The notes: generated by a model not told the origin, from the sequence alone. A stretch of DNA of 64,000 bases from an uncultured Sphingomonas sp. (GCF_946478955.1 NZ_CAMLDL010000003.1:62001-126000); one strand, 5' to 3'. Numbered from the stretch's first letter, positions 17,359 to 26,206 are shown. A program made the numbers and translations.

Positions 17359-17442
17359 CTTTTCTGCCATTTTTTGCTTGAAGCGCGGTCGCGGTCGTGG
17401 CTTCATTGACGCCGAACCTTCGCAATTAGAAGGAGACGACCG

Positions 17443-18057
17443 CTGATCCTCGCGCTCGATACGTCGACCGCCGCCTGCACCGTGGCCCTACTGGAGCCGG
17501 ACGGGTCTGTGGTCGCATCCCGCGACGTTGAAATTGGCCGCGGTCACGCCGAGCGATTGGTCCCGCTAGTCGAGGACGTGCTGTCAGGGCATGTCCCGAA
17601 TCGTATAATCGTCGGCGTCGGGCCGGGCAGCTTCACCGGTCTTCGCGTCGGCATCGCCGCCGCTCAAGGCATGTCGATTGGGTGGAGCGTGCCGCTGTGC
17701 GGGATGAACAGTCTCGCGCTGCTCGCCGCCGGCGCGCCAGAGTTTGAGGGCGATGTGCTGGTCGCGGTAAGCGGCGGTCACGGCGAATTGTTCGTCCAAA
17801 GCTTTGATCGCTCGACGCTCCAGCCGCGCACCGCAATTGCCAATTTGACGCCGGACGCGGCGGCCGCGCTCCACGATACGTCGACGGTGGTTGGCAGCGG
17901 GGCGGAATTGCTGGTGGCGGCCAGGGGGCATGGCCATGCCATCGCGCTGCTGCCCACCGCTGCACATGCAAAACGGCTGCCCGAACTGCTACGATCGCTT
18001 GAACCCAAGCCAATCTACGCGCGGGCACCAGACGCCAAGCCGAGGCAGCCGGCATGA
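17443..18057 (+). CDS. tsaB: tRNA threonylcarbamoyladenosine biosynthesis protein TsaB (CTG start)
   Basis: About 204 residues of the ASKHA fold. LILALDTSTAACTVALLE is the conserved phosphate-1 strand at the very start, and GVGPGSFTGLRVGIAAAQGMS is the signature of TsaB. With TsaD and TsaE it makes t6A37 in ANN-decoding tRNAs. The conserved N-terminus begins exactly at a CTG (17443) with AGAAGGAGA seven bases upstream. Between the in-frame stop at 17407 and that CTG there is no ATG, GTG or TTG. The next usable start (GTG 17482) would delete the conserved strand. It overlaps rimI by ATGA, the usual partner. Confidence 0.9.
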   Translation: MILALDTSTAACTVALLEPDGSVVASRDVEIGRGHAERLVPLVEDVLSGHVPNRIIVGVGPGSFTGLRVGIAAAQGMSIGWSVPLCGMNSLALLAAGAPEFEGDVLVAVSGGHGELFVQSFDRSTLQPRTAIANLTPDAAAALHDTSTVVGSGAELLVAARGHGHAIALLPTAAHAKRLPELLRSLEPKPIYARAPDAKPRQPA

Positions 18058-18542
18058 TCAACGACTATCTCGGCCCTGACTTTACCCCGTTGAAGGTAAG
18101 GCGCGGCGGGATAGACGACCTCGACCCCGTCATGCTGGTTATGCAGGACGCATTCGAAGCAGGTTTTGGCGAGCGGTGGACCCGGTCACAGTGCGCCGGG
18201 ATTCTGCCCATGCATGGCGTGCGGATGAGCGTCGCGGATGAAGCGGGCGCCGTCGTCGGCTTCTCGCTGATGCGGGCCGTCCTCGACGAGTCCGAATTAC
18301 TGCTGATCGCCGTGTCGCCCGACCATCAGGGCCGCGGCATCGGCAGGCTGCTTCTTGACGATTTTCTGATGCAAGCCAGCTCCGCCGGGGCACGGCATCT
18401 GCACCTGGAAGTGAGGGACGGCAACCCGGCCGTCAGCCTCTATCTCCGTGCCGGATTCCGAATTGTTGGACGCCGTAAATCTTATTACCGGGCGGTCGAC
18501 GGCGATAGTTACGATGCTTTAACGATGCTTCTCGACCATTGA
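18054..18542 (+). CDS. rimI: [Ribosomal protein S18]-alanine N-acetyltransferase
   Basis: 162-residue GNAT enzyme. The acetyl-CoA binding motif A is LLLIAVSPDHQGRGIGRLLLDDFL, followed by LHLEVRDGNPAVSLYLRAGFRIVGRRKSYY, the sequence that marks RimI (N-x-x-A-x-x-LY-x-x-x-GF, R/K-x-x-YY). It acetylates the N-terminal alanine of S18. Overlap with tsaB by four bases, the classic tsaB-rimI arrangement. Confidence 0.92.
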   Translation: MINDYLGPDFTPLKVRRGGIDDLDPVMLVMQDAFEAGFGERWTRSQCAGILPMHGVRMSVADEAGAVVGFSLMRAVLDESELLLIAVSPDHQGRGIGRLLLDDFLMQASSAGARHLHLEVRDGNPAVSLYLRAGFRIVGRRKSYYRAVDGDSYDALTMLLDH

Positions 18543-18640
18543 ATTCTCAAACGATTAAATGCACTATCGATGCTTGCTGTGTAAATAATCACATTTTACA
18601 CCTATCAGGTCGGATTCAAACCGACTCAGTGCACACTGCG

Positions 18641-18646
18641 TATAAT
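18641..18646 (+). promoter_or_regulatory. Consensus -10 box upstream of mucR
   Basis: A perfect TATAAT lies 18 bases before the mucR ATG in an AT-richer stretch (18543-18663) than its surroundings. No convincing -35 hexamer is seen at the usual distance; TTCAAA at 18615 is too far. MucR regulators usually repress their own promoters through AT-rich DNA, which fits this composition. Confidence 0.45.
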
Positions 18647-18663
18647 GGCTCGGGAACAAAATC

Positions 18664-19083
18664 ATGGATCAAATTGAAAATGATGACACGCTGATCACGC
18701 TGACGGCAGATATTGTCGCTGCTCATGTCAGCAACAACAGTGTCGCGGTTAATGATCTACCGCAACTTATTCAAAATGTGCACGGTGCACTCGCAGCACT
18801 CGAAGGTGCCGGTTCCGCCGCCGAAGCGAAGCCGGAACCCAAGGTACCGATCCGCTCGTCGATCAAGCCGGACTATATCGTCTGCCTGGAAGACGGGAAA
18901 AAATTGAAGATGCTCAAACGGCACCTGATGACGCATTATCAGATGACGCCGGAGCAATACCGCCAGAAATGGGGCCTCCCCGCCGATTACCCGATGGTCG
19001 CGCCGAACTACGCCGAACAGCGCCGGACGCTGGCCAAGGCGATTGGGTTGGGGACGAAGAGGGGTAAAAGAAAAGGCAAGTGA
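18664..19083 (+). CDS. MucR/Ros-family zinc-finger transcriptional regulator
   Basis: 139 residues. The C-terminal half has the Ros/MucR zinc-finger pattern: VCLEDGKKLKMLKRHLMTHYQMTPEQYRQKWGLP, with the histidines spaced as in Ros, then the conserved DYPMVAPNYAEQRRTLAKAIGLG and a basic tail. Only one of the two usual finger cysteines is obvious, as in other alphaproteobacterial members. The N-terminal part (ITLTADIVAAHVSNNSVAVNDLPQLI) mediates oligomerisation. MucR proteins act as H-NS-like global repressors of surface and cell-cycle genes. Confidence 0.93.
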   Translation: MDQIENDDTLITLTADIVAAHVSNNSVAVNDLPQLIQNVHGALAALEGAGSAAEAKPEPKVPIRSSIKPDYIVCLEDGKKLKMLKRHLMTHYQMTPEQYRQKWGLPADYPMVAPNYAEQRRTLAKAIGLGTKRGKRKGK

Positions 19084-19106
19084 GGCTTACGCCTTTTGCG
19101 GATAAG

Positions 19107-19136
19107 GAAGCGGGTCGAGAGGCCCGCTTCTTTTTT
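19107..19136 (+). terminator. Intrinsic terminator of mucR
   Basis: An 8-bp perfect stem GAAGCGGG / CCCGCTTC with an eight-base loop is followed directly by six T residues, 24 bases after the mucR stop. Confidence 0.92.
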
Positions 19137-19145
19137 GCGCTTCTT

Positions 19146-19271
19146 CGTCATTCCCGCGAAAGCGGGAATCCTGCTTCTTCAGTTCTTGATTGTGGATATC
19201 CGCCACCCACGATCGCGCTCGATGCCCCACTGTCGCTTAGCAGCGGGATTCCCGCTTTCGCGGGAATGACG
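19146..19271. repeat. Dispersed inverted repeat (second copy of GTCATTCCCGCGAAAGCGGG family)
   Basis: 25-bp perfect arms at 19146-19170 and 19247-19271 flank a 76-base unique centre. The arms match those of the element at 6092-6160, but the centre is longer and unrelated, consistent with two inverted copies of one short repeat. Confidence 0.85.
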
Positions 19272-19293
19272 GGAACAGATGGAAAGCGAACAT

Positions 19294-19599
19294 TCAATCG
19301 AAAATCGGGCAGTCGGGTATCAAAGGCACCGTCCAGAATGCTGCGACTGCCACAGTAAGCCAGCACGCGATCAGTTGCGCAGGCAGTTTTACCTTGGGTC
19401 GCCACCCTTGAAGAGCGGCCGCTGATGCCAGCGCAGTTAGCGAAACTCCCAGCACTAGCATTTGGACCTTGAAGTAGTCGTTATCCTGACCGCAAAAGAA
19501 TGTTGCGCTGCGGTAGTTGGCGGCAACGACGTAGAAGTTCATGCACATCAGACCCACGCCGAGAACCGCAAAGGTTAAAGCCATCAACCGATATGTCAT
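19294..19599 (-). CDS. Small hypothetical inner-membrane protein
   Basis: 101 residues from an ATG at 19599, with three hydrophobic stretches: LMALTFAVLGVGLMCMNFYVV, MLVLGVSLTALASAAAL, and LIACWLTVAVAAFWTVPLI. A cysteine-containing loop (FFCGQDND) lies between the first two. No family recognised and no strong ribosome-binding site, but the membrane-protein pattern is not what a random antisense frame gives. It is convergent with mucR and separated from it by the repeat. Confidence 0.55.
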   Translation of the reverse strand: MTYRLMALTFAVLGVGLMCMNFYVVAANYRSATFFCGQDNDYFKVQMLVLGVSLTALASAAALQGWRPKVKLPAQLIACWLTVAVAAFWTVPLIPDCPIFD

Positions 19600-19666
19600 T
19601 CTGCTACGCTAGCATCCGTGCCATCGCCCGCAATGGGTCACTCCAAGTACATGCATTTCCAGGCCA

Positions 19667-19687
19667 TCACGGGAGTATATCCCGTGA
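19667..19687. promoter_or_regulatory. Inverted repeat upstream of fur, possible operator
   Basis: Perfect 8-bp arms TCACGGGA and TCCCGTGA around GTATA lie about 125 bases before fur and 70 bases before the divergent membrane-protein start. There is no T-run, so it is more likely an operator than a terminator. No regulator is assigned. Confidence 0.4.
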
Positions 19688-19810
19688 CGTCAGTCCTGTC
19701 CGCCCTTCGGTCGGCAGGCTGGCCGGCACACGGCGTCTCTTCGCGCAATCTGCGCTCGTTTCACTCCGCTCCGATTGCGCTCGGCGCCGACAGCTATTAG
19801 CTTTGTGCTC

Positions 19811-20233
19811 ATGCATCGTACTATCGACATTGAGCAGCTCTGCGCCGACAAGGGTCTGCGGATTACCGAACAGCGCAAGACCATCGCCAAGGTTCTTGGC
19901 GAGAGTGAGGATCATCCGGATGTGGAGACGCTCCATGCACGGGCGTCTGCGGTGGACCCGAATATCTCCATCGCCACCGTGTACCGCACGGTCCGCCTGT
20001 TCGAGGAAGCGGGCATCCTTGAGCGGCATGAGTTTGGCGACGGACGGTCGCGCTATGAGGCGGCGTCGGAGAGCCATCACGACCATTTGATCAACGTCGA
20101 GACCGGCGAAGTCATCGAGTTTGTCGACGAAGAACTGGAAGAGCTGCAGCGTAAAATTGCGCAGCGGCTCGGGTATCGCCTCGTCGACCACCGCATGGAA
20201 CTTTACGGCGTCAGAGTTGACCGCAAAGGCTGA
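19811..20233 (+). CDS. fur: Fur-family metal-responsive repressor
   Basis: 140 residues. Winged-helix part: GLRITEQRKTIAKVL, then NISIATVYRTVRLFEEAGILERHEFGDGRSRYE. Dimerisation and metal part: SHHDHLINVETGEVIEFVDEELEELQ, giving the His/Glu regulatory site. The usual CxxC structural zinc site after HHDHLI is replaced by NVET and no C-terminal cysteines remain, as in many alphaproteobacterial Fur/Mur proteins, so it may sense iron or manganese. ATG 19811 chosen; the upstream TTG extension is not conserved-looking. It overlaps plsC. Confidence 0.92.
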   Translation: MHRTIDIEQLCADKGLRITEQRKTIAKVLGESEDHPDVETLHARASAVDPNISIATVYRTVRLFEEAGILERHEFGDGRSRYEAASESHHDHLINVETGEVIEFVDEELEELQRKIAQRLGYRLVDHRMELYGVRVDRKG

Positions 20234-20990
20234 ACCGGCGGCGGCGCCGTCCCGTCGCTGGCGCGCCTATCTCCGTATTGCCGGCCTTGCCGGATTGCTG
20301 CTCCTCTGCGTTCCGCCGCACGTATTGTCGAAGGCGTTGACTGGCGGCCAGTCGGACTGGCCGCGACGGTTTTTGCGCGGCGTTGCCTGGGTGACGGGCG
20401 TGCGCCCGACGGTTGAAGGCGCGGTGGTTGGACCGCACAGCTTTCTCATCGCCAACCATGTCAGCTGGCTCGACATCATCGTTATGGCCGCCACCACCGG
20501 AACGGCCTTCGTGTCCAAAGCGGAAATCAAGGCGTCGCCGCTGATCGGCTGGCTCGCGGACCAGAATAACACGGTATATGTCGACCGAAGTGATCGCGGC
20601 GGCGTTGCCGACCAGATCCGCGACATCGCCGCTGAGCTGAAGACGGCGCAGCCGCTAACGGTCTTTCCCGAAGGCACAACCAGCAACGGACGCGAGCTTT
20701 TGCCCTTCCGCACCACCCTGCTGCACGCGGTCGCGCCGCCGCCGCCGGGCGCAGTCGTCCGGCCAGTCGTACTCGATTATGGAGCGGCGGTGGATGGGAT
20801 CGTCTGGATTGGTGGCGAGCCCGGGATTGCCAATGCACTGCGCGTGTTAGGACGGAAGGGAACGCTGCCGGTGACCGTAAGATTACTTCCGCCGCTCCCC
20901 CCAACCGACAATCGCAAACATCTGGCAAAGGCGGCACGCGACGCGATTGAAGTGGCGCTATCTTCCTTGCGGAGCGGTTCCGCCCTATAG
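20217..20990 (+). CDS. plsC: 1-acyl-sn-glycerol-3-phosphate acyltransferase
   Basis: About 257 residues with an N-terminal membrane helix ([20 protein letters not shown]), the catalytic NHVSWLD motif (H-x4-D type) and the second block [15 protein letters not shown]. It acylates lysophosphatidic acid in phospholipid synthesis at the inner membrane. The start is uncertain: the TTG at 20217, inside the last codons of fur, gives the conventional length. An earlier in-frame codon would translate antiphase fur sequence. Overlap with fur suggests cotranscription. Confidence 0.9.
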   Translation: MTAKAEPAAAPSRRWRAYLRIAGLAGLLLLCVPPHVLSKALTGGQSDWPRRFLRGVAWVTGVRPTVEGAVVGPHSFLIANHVSWLDIIVMAATTGTAFVSKAEIKASPLIGWLADQNNTVYVDRSDRGGVADQIRDIAAELKTAQPLTVFPEGTTSNGRELLPFRTTLLHAVAPPPPGAVVRPVVLDYGAAVDGIVWIGGEPGIANALRVLGRKGTLPVTVRLLPPLPPTDNRKHLAKAARDAIEVALSSLRSGSAL

Positions 20991-21001
20991 GCCGCGACGA
21001 A

Positions 21002-22309
21002 ATGACTAAGATTCCCAAGACTTACCGCGTCAAAAGCTTCGGTTGCCAGATGAACGTCTATGACGGCGAACGGATGTCCGAACTGCTCGGCGCCGAAGGC
21101 ATGACCGCAGCCAAGGACGGCGAAGATGCCGACCTGGTCGTCCTCAACACCTGCCACATCCGGGAGAAAGCGGCGGAGAAGGCCTATTCCGACATTGGCC
21201 GCCTGCGCCGCGACGATGGCAGCAAGCCGGTGATCGCGCTGGCGGGATGCGTCGCGCAGGCCGAGGGCGCAGAGGCGAAGCAGCGCAGCAAACTGATCGA
21301 CATTGTCGTCGGCCCGCAGGCTTACCACCGCTTGCCGGAGATGGTCGCGGAGGCCGCCACTGGCAAGCGCCCTGTCGACACCGACATGCCGGCGATATCG
21401 AAATTCGGCGCCCTGCCCGCCCGCAAGAAGGTCGGCCCCAGCGCGTTCCTGACCGTGCAGGAAGGCTGCGACAAATTCTGCACCTATTGCGTCGTCCCCT
21501 ATACGCGCGGCGCAGAAATCAGCCGCCCGTTCGGCGATGTGGTGGCGGAGGCGCGGTCGCTGGTCGACGGCGGCGCGCGCGAAATCACGCTGCTCGGCCA
21601 GAACGTCAATGCCTATGTCGGCGGGCTCGATACGCTGATCCGTGAGATTGCCGGGATCGATGGGCTGGAGCGGATTCGCTATACCACCAGCCACCCCAAC
21701 GACATGACCGACGGGCTTATTGCGGCGCATGGCGAGGTGGCCGAGTTGATGCCCTATCTTCACCTGCCGGTTCAGTCGGGTTCGGACAAAATATTGAAAG
21801 CGATGAATCGCAGCCACAGTGCAGATAGCTATCTGAAAGTGCTGGAAAAAATGCGGGCCGCGCGGCCCGACATCGCCATTTCCGGTGACTTCATCGTCGG
21901 CTTTCCCGGTGAGACGGAAAAAGATTTTGAAGACACGCTCGCCATTGTCGATGCGGTGGGTTACGCTTCGGCCTATAGTTTCAAATATAGCGCCAGACCG
22001 GGCACGCCGGCGGCGACGATGGAAGGAGCGGTGGCACCAGAGGTGATGGACGAACGGCTGCAACGCCTTCAGGCCCGCCTTGCCGAGCATAGCCTCGCCT
22101 TCAACCGCGCCACCATTGGTAAATCCACCCAGATCCTGATCGACCGCAAGGGCCGCCTGCCCGGCCAGATGATCGGCAAATCGCCCTGGCTGCAGTCCGT
22201 ATTCGTCGAAACTGACGCCCAGATCGGCGACATGCTGAACGTCGATATTACCCACGCGCTCCCCAATTCGATGGGCGGCGTCCTCACCAAGCAGAAAGAG
22301 CACGCTTAA
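21002..22309 (+). CDS. miaB: tRNA-2-methylthio-N6-dimethylallyladenosine synthase
   Basis: 435 residues. The MTTase domain carries three cluster cysteines ([26 protein letters not shown]). The radical-SAM domain has CDKFCTYC and the usual [17 protein letters not shown] and [10 protein letters not shown] blocks. A C-terminal TRAM domain (about 375-435) ends the protein. It methylthiolates i6A37 of tRNA using two 4Fe-4S clusters. The stop overlaps the phoH start by one base, opening the conserved miaB-phoH-ybeY-corC run. Confidence 0.96.
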   Translation: MTKIPKTYRVKSFGCQMNVYDGERMSELLGAEGMTAAKDGEDADLVVLNTCHIREKAAEKAYSDIGRLRRDDGSKPVIALAGCVAQAEGAEAKQRSKLIDIVVGPQAYHRLPEMVAEAATGKRPVDTDMPAISKFGALPARKKVGPSAFLTVQEGCDKFCTYCVVPYTRGAEISRPFGDVVAEARSLVDGGAREITLLGQNVNAYVGGLDTLIREIAGIDGLERIRYTTSHPNDMTDGLIAAHGEVAELMPYLHLPVQSGSDKILKAMNRSHSADSYLKVLEKMRAARPDIAISGDFIVGFPGETEKDFEDTLAIVDAVGYASAYSFKYSARPGTPAATMEGAVAPEVMDERLQRLQARLAEHSLAFNRATIGKSTQILIDRKGRLPGQMIGKSPWLQSVFVETDAQIGDMLNVDITHALPNSMGGVLTKQKEHA

Positions 22310-23310
22310 TGGCCAAACGCCCCGATCTCCGCGCGGTTGATGATCCCGATACGGCTCGTCTGGAGATGGAGTTTGAGCAGCCCTATCTGCTTGGGCCGCT
22401 GTTCGGCGATTACGACCGGCACTTGGTGATGATCGAGGATCGGCTCGGCGTGCACATCAATGCGCGCGGCAATCGCGTGCTGATCGAGGGCGAGCCGGAT
22501 GCGGCGGCCCGCGCCCGCGACGTGCTAATGGGTCTCTACGACCGGCTCGACAAGGGGCAGGACGTCGACACGGCCGCGGTTGAGGCCGTCATCGGCATGG
22601 CCAATCAGCCCCTGTTCGACGGCATGGTCCCTGCCGAGGTCGCCAACGCGCCCAAGGTGATGATCCGCACACGCAAGAAGACAATCGTTCCGCGCAGTGC
22701 GATTCAGGGCAAATATATGGAGGCGCTGGCCAGCGACGACATGATCTTCGCGCTCGGTCCGGCGGGCACCGGCAAGACCTACCTCGCGGTGGCGCAAGCT
22801 GTGCAGATGCTAATCACCGGTCAGGTCGACCGGCTGATCCTGTCGCGGCCAGCGGTTGAAGCGGGCGAGCGGCTGGGCTTCCTTCCCGGCGATATGAAGG
22901 AGAAGGTCGACCCCTATCTCCGCCCGCTCTACGACGCGCTGTATGACATGCTGCCCAATGAGCAGGTCGAGCGGCGGATTGCGTCGGGTGAAATCGAAAT
23001 CGCGCCGATCGCCTTCATGCGCGGCCGCACGCTTTCGGACGCCTTCATCATTCTCGACGAGGCTCAGAATACGACGCCGCAGCAGATGAAAATGTTCCTG
23101 ACCCGTTTCGGCATGCGCAGCCGCATGGTCGTGTGTGGCGATCCCAACCAGACCGACCTTCCGTCGGGGGTCCAGTCGGGCCTTAACGATGCGGTGCAGA
23201 AGCTGGAAGGCATCCCCAAACTGTCGATGATCCGCTTCAGCGCCGCCGACGTTGTTCGTCATCCTTTGGTCGGGAAAATCGTCGAAGCGTACGAGGGTCC
23301 CGGCAATTGA
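22309..23310 (+). CDS. PhoH family protein (YbeZ type)
   Basis: 333 residues with an N-terminal region, a P-loop ATPase core (ALGPAGTGKTYLAVAQAV, about residues 145-162), the Walker B-like FIILDEAQNTTPQQMKMFLTR and the PhoH signature VCGDPNQTDLPSGVQSGL. The YbeZ partner of YbeY is thought to act in rRNA maturation or ribosome quality control. Overlaps miaB by one base and ybeY by four. Confidence 0.94.
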   Translation: MAKRPDLRAVDDPDTARLEMEFEQPYLLGPLFGDYDRHLVMIEDRLGVHINARGNRVLIEGEPDAAARARDVLMGLYDRLDKGQDVDTAAVEAVIGMANQPLFDGMVPAEVANAPKVMIRTRKKTIVPRSAIQGKYMEALASDDMIFALGPAGTGKTYLAVAQAVQMLITGQVDRLILSRPAVEAGERLGFLPGDMKEKVDPYLRPLYDALYDMLPNEQVERRIASGEIEIAPIAFMRGRTLSDAFIILDEAQNTTPQQMKMFLTRFGMRSRMVVCGDPNQTDLPSGVQSGLNDAVQKLEGIPKLSMIRFSAADVVRHPLVGKIVEAYEGPGN

Positions 23311-23813
23311 GCCTCGACATCATCCTCGACGCCGATCCGGAGTGGGACAGTAGGATCGACTGGGCGAGCCTCGCCCGGTCAGCCGCCACCTCCGCCATCG
23401 CCGAAAGCGCCTTTCCGCAGCTGAGCGCCGCCGCGCGCCCGGTCGAACTGTCGATCCGGCTCGGCGGCGATGAGGAGGTGCATGCGCTCAACAAGGAATG
23501 GCGGGAGAAGGACAAGCCGACCAACGTTTTGTCCTTCCCGATGGCCGAAGCAGATGAACTGGATGCGGCGGAAACGCCAGGGCCGGAACTGATGCTGGGC
23601 GATATCATTTTAGCGCATGGGGTGTGCGCGTCGGAGGCTGCCGACAAGCAAATCCCGCTCGACCAACATGCCGCGCACCTGATGGTGCATGGCACGCTTC
23701 ATTTGCTAGGGTATGACCATATGGACGACGATAGCGCCACCGACATGGAAGCGCGAGAGACCAGGGCCCTCGCCCGTATCGGGATTCCTGATCCTTACGG
23801 AGATCGGGTCTGA
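23307..23813 (+). CDS. ybeY: Endoribonuclease YbeY
   Basis: 168 residues. The zinc site is HLMVHGTLHLLGYDHMDDD (H-x3-H-x5-H), preceded by the conserved EWREKDKPTNVLSFP and LGDIILA. It takes part in 16S rRNA 3'-end maturation and ribosome quality control. It starts with TTG overlapping the phoH stop (ATTGA), a translation-coupled start. Confidence 0.95.
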   Translation: MSLDIILDADPEWDSRIDWASLARSAATSAIAESAFPQLSAAARPVELSIRLGGDEEVHALNKEWREKDKPTNVLSFPMAEADELDAAETPGPELMLGDIILAHGVCASEAADKQIPLDQHAAHLMVHGTLHLLGYDHMDDDSATDMEARETRALARIGIPDPYGDRV

Positions 23814-24700
23814 TGGCGAACGGGAACGACGACGAGGGCGGGTCTAGACTCTGGCGCGGGATGCGCTCGCTGTTTTTCGGCGATGATGATGCGACCCTGC
23901 GCGACCAGATTGAAGAGGCAATCGACGAAGCGGACGCGGAACCGCAGAAGCGCGGCGACCTGACCCCGATCGAGCGGCAGATGCTGCGCAATTTGCTGCA
24001 TTTTGGCGACCGCACCGCCGCCGATATTTCGGTAACGCGCGGCGACATCGTGTCGGTGCCGGCAACGTCGACCTTCGACGAGCTGGTCGCGGCGTTCGCG
24101 GAAGCGGAGCATAGCCGCCTGCCCGTCACCGGCGATGATTTAGATGACATCGTCGGCATGATTCACATCAAGGATGTGTTCAAAGCACAGGTCGATCATT
24201 CGCGCCCACGCACCATCGAAGGCCTGCTCCGCAACCCGCTGTTTGTACCGGAGAGCATGGGCGTGCTCGACCTTTTGGCGCGGATGCGGCTGGAGCGGGT
24301 TCACCTGGCGATTGTCGTCGACGAATTTGGCGGCACCGAAGGGCTCGTTACGATCGAAGATGTGGTCGAAGAAATCGTCGGCGAAATCGAAGATGAGCAT
24401 GACGAGGAAGAGGCCGCTGGCCTGAAGCTGCTTGAAGATGGCCTGTGGGACGCCGATGCGCGGACCGAACTCGACGAAATTGCGCGCGACGTTGATGCCC
24501 GCCTGGTGGCCGAGGATGATGAAGTCGACACCATCGGCGGCCTCGCCTTTCTCCTCGCGGGCCATATCATGCAGCCGGGCGAGTCGGTGCTGCACCCCAG
24601 CGGCTGGCGGATCGAAAGCGTCGAGGCCGATGGGCGGCGGATGATCCGCCTGCGGCTATATGCGCCGGAACCGGTCGGCGATTTGCCCGACGGGAAGTAG
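23813..24700 (+). CDS. CorC/HlyC-type CBS-domain protein
   Basis: 295 residues without membrane segments. Two CBS domains occupy about residues 65-195 (VPATSTFDELVAAFAEAEHSRLPVTG and LLARMRLERVHLAIVVDEFGGTEGLVTIEDVVEEIVGEI), followed by a CorC/transporter-associated domain with LWDADARTELDEI and INTIGGLAFLLAGHI-like sequence. Such proteins are linked to divalent-cation efflux; in this position the family is usually called CorC. It begins on the ybeY stop (TGATGG). Confidence 0.92.
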   Translation: MANGNDDEGGSRLWRGMRSLFFGDDDATLRDQIEEAIDEADAEPQKRGDLTPIERQMLRNLLHFGDRTAADISVTRGDIVSVPATSTFDELVAAFAEAEHSRLPVTGDDLDDIVGMIHIKDVFKAQVDHSRPRTIEGLLRNPLFVPESMGVLDLLARMRLERVHLAIVVDEFGGTEGLVTIEDVVEEIVGEIEDEHDEEEAAGLKLLEDGLWDADARTELDEIARDVDARLVAEDDEVDTIGGLAFLLAGHIMQPGESVLHPSGWRIESVEADGRRMIRLRLYAPEPVGDLPDGK

Positions 24701-24719
24701 CGGCCGTCCCGGCGGGGAT

Positions 24720-25451
24720 TCAGCGGGCGTCGCTGTCATCGCGTGCCGCCCGCGCCGCCTGACCGAACACCGCAAAACAGGCCACTGACCGCCGGGTAAG
24801 CAGATCATTTTGCGGTCGCTCACGCGCCAAATCGGCTTGCGCAGTCTCGACGGCTTGTACATGCGCAGCTTGCTGCGCCGGGGATTGATTTGCCGACAGC
24901 ATGGATTTTAGCTCCAGAAGATCGCCCGCAGAGATAGGCGGATTTTCGACCTGCTTTGCGGCAAGCTCGCTAATTGCGAAACATTGGGCAACCGTAGGCA
25001 ACACGATGGGATGTTCGGCCTTGGGACGCAGGATGGTGCGAAGCCCGGCCAGACCGCCGCTGTGATAGGCATTTGTGTAACGGGTGCAGCGGCCTGCCGT
25101 TACCTCCACCAATTTGGCGCGCGCATCCCGCCTGTCCTTATCGTCGAACATAGACGGCGAGAAATGGGCGACCTCGATTGAAATTGTTTCTGCAGCCTGT
25201 TCGTCGCTTCCGAGATCTGCGGCAAGCCGGTCTGCGACTTCCCTGGTGATCACATCGGCGTCGGCCTTTGGAAAATGTCCGCTTTGCGCGAGCGCCGCGA
25301 CGCGGCCCGCGCACATCACCTCCCGTTGCCGGACGGGATCGATCAGCATCGAACGGGCGAATTCAGGTTTGGCCAACGCGCTGAAATCGGAGGCGCTGGT
25401 CGACGCAGTCAGGAGCGAAACCGCCCCGGCAAATAATAGCAGGGGCTTCAT
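24720..25451 (-). CDS. Secreted hypothetical protein A of an antisense pair
   Basis: 243 residues with a clean signal peptide (MKPLLLFAGAVSLLTASTSA). The mature part is helical with several cysteines (VMCAGRVAAL, GRCTRY, AQCFAISELAA, VACFAV). It overlaps the preceding gene by four bases, so the pair is one operon. I do not recognise a family. The shared pattern (signal peptide, an early CAG motif, an alanine-rich helical body, a late cysteine) suggests it is related to its neighbour. It runs against corC and lnt. Confidence 0.72.
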   Translation of the reverse strand: MKPLLLFAGAVSLLTASTSASDFSALAKPEFARSMLIDPVRQREVMCAGRVAALAQSGHFPKADADVITREVADRLAADLGSDEQAAETISIEVAHFSPSMFDDKDRRDARAKLVEVTAGRCTRYTNAYHSGGLAGLRTILRPKAEHPIVLPTVAQCFAISELAAKQVENPPISAGDLLELKSMLSANQSPAQQAAHVQAVETAQADLARERPQNDLLTRRSVACFAVFGQAARAARDDSDAR

Positions 25452-26206
25452 TTCAACTGCTCCTTAGCGGCCGATTCCATCGCAGGCAGGCACATCACGA
25501 GCTTCATCATCTCAGCGCCATCCGTGGCCATTGTCTCATTGCGGCTAGCGGCAAGGCGATCTGCCAGAGCGACACGGGCTTTGGCTAGTGCTTCGCCTTC
25601 CTTACCAGCCAACGCCTGCGCTTCGGCCCTGGCGGCGGTTGCACGCAGACCTTTAGCCTCGTCCTCGTCGTGCGCTGCTTCGGCGGCCAGCGTGTAACGG
25701 ACATAGCAGGCCGCGAGCGTGGCATTGATGAGGGACGGCTGGGCCAGCGGTGCGAGCTGATATGTGCCCGATCGGACGTGCGCCATCACGTCGGTACAGC
25801 TCTTTTCCACTTCGGCGCGCCACCTATCCAGCCTACGCTGCTTTTCCTGATAGGGTGGTTCTTCGGAATATGCTTCGATCAGGCCGGCGGCGATATCCGC
25901 TTCCATCTCGACGTCATGTGCCAATGCAGCCGCAACGCGGTCCACAAACTCCGCGCGCTGTGCGTCGGTCAACTTGAATGTCGGCCACCCCTTAGATCCA
26001 GGCCAATTGGCGACACCAGCACATTTCAGTTCGTTCAAACGTGCCTCAGATAACGTCGCCATACGCATCATCTGGTTCAGGCTCATGCGGTCAAGCGGGC
26101 CAGTTGCCCTTTCCGTGCGCAGCTCGCTCATCGGCCGGTCAAAGTTGCTTGGACCAGCTGGCGTCTGCGCCGCTGATAAGGCCGCAATGATAGCGATGAC
26201 CTTCAA
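25448..26206 (-). CDS. Secreted hypothetical protein B of an antisense pair
   Basis: 252 residues starting at a TTG (26206) with a strong GGGGGAGG six bases upstream; the start MKVIAIIAALSAAQTPAG is a plausible signal peptide, whereas the longer frame is not. The mature part includes ELKCAGVANWPGSKGW, long alanine/glutamate-rich helices and EKSCTDVM, AACYVRY and LVMCLPAM cysteines. Function unknown. Divergent from lnt with about 90 bases between starts, so this operon and lnt share an upstream region. Confidence 0.72.
   Translation of the reverse strand: MKVIAIIAALSAAQTPAGPSNFDRPMSELRTERATGPLDRMSLNQMMRMATLSEARLNELKCAGVANWPGSKGWPTFKLTDAQRAEFVDRVAAALAHDVEMEADIAAGLIEAYSEEPPYQEKQRRLDRWRAEVEKSCTDVMAHVRSGTYQLAPLAQPSLINATLAACYVRYTLAAEAAHDEDEAKGLRATAARAEAQALAGKEGEALAKARVALADRLAASRNETMATDGAEMMKLVMCLPAMESAAKEQLK

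Noticed and set aside
19600..19810. Possible small gene before fur
   Set aside because: Frames there are short with no Shine-Dalgarno; the stretch is better explained as a regulatory region with an inverted repeat.
20777..22303. 508-codon minus-strand open frame
   Set aside because: Antisense to miaB, which has full catalytic motifs; the antisense product has low-complexity His/Arg/Asp composition typical of shadows.
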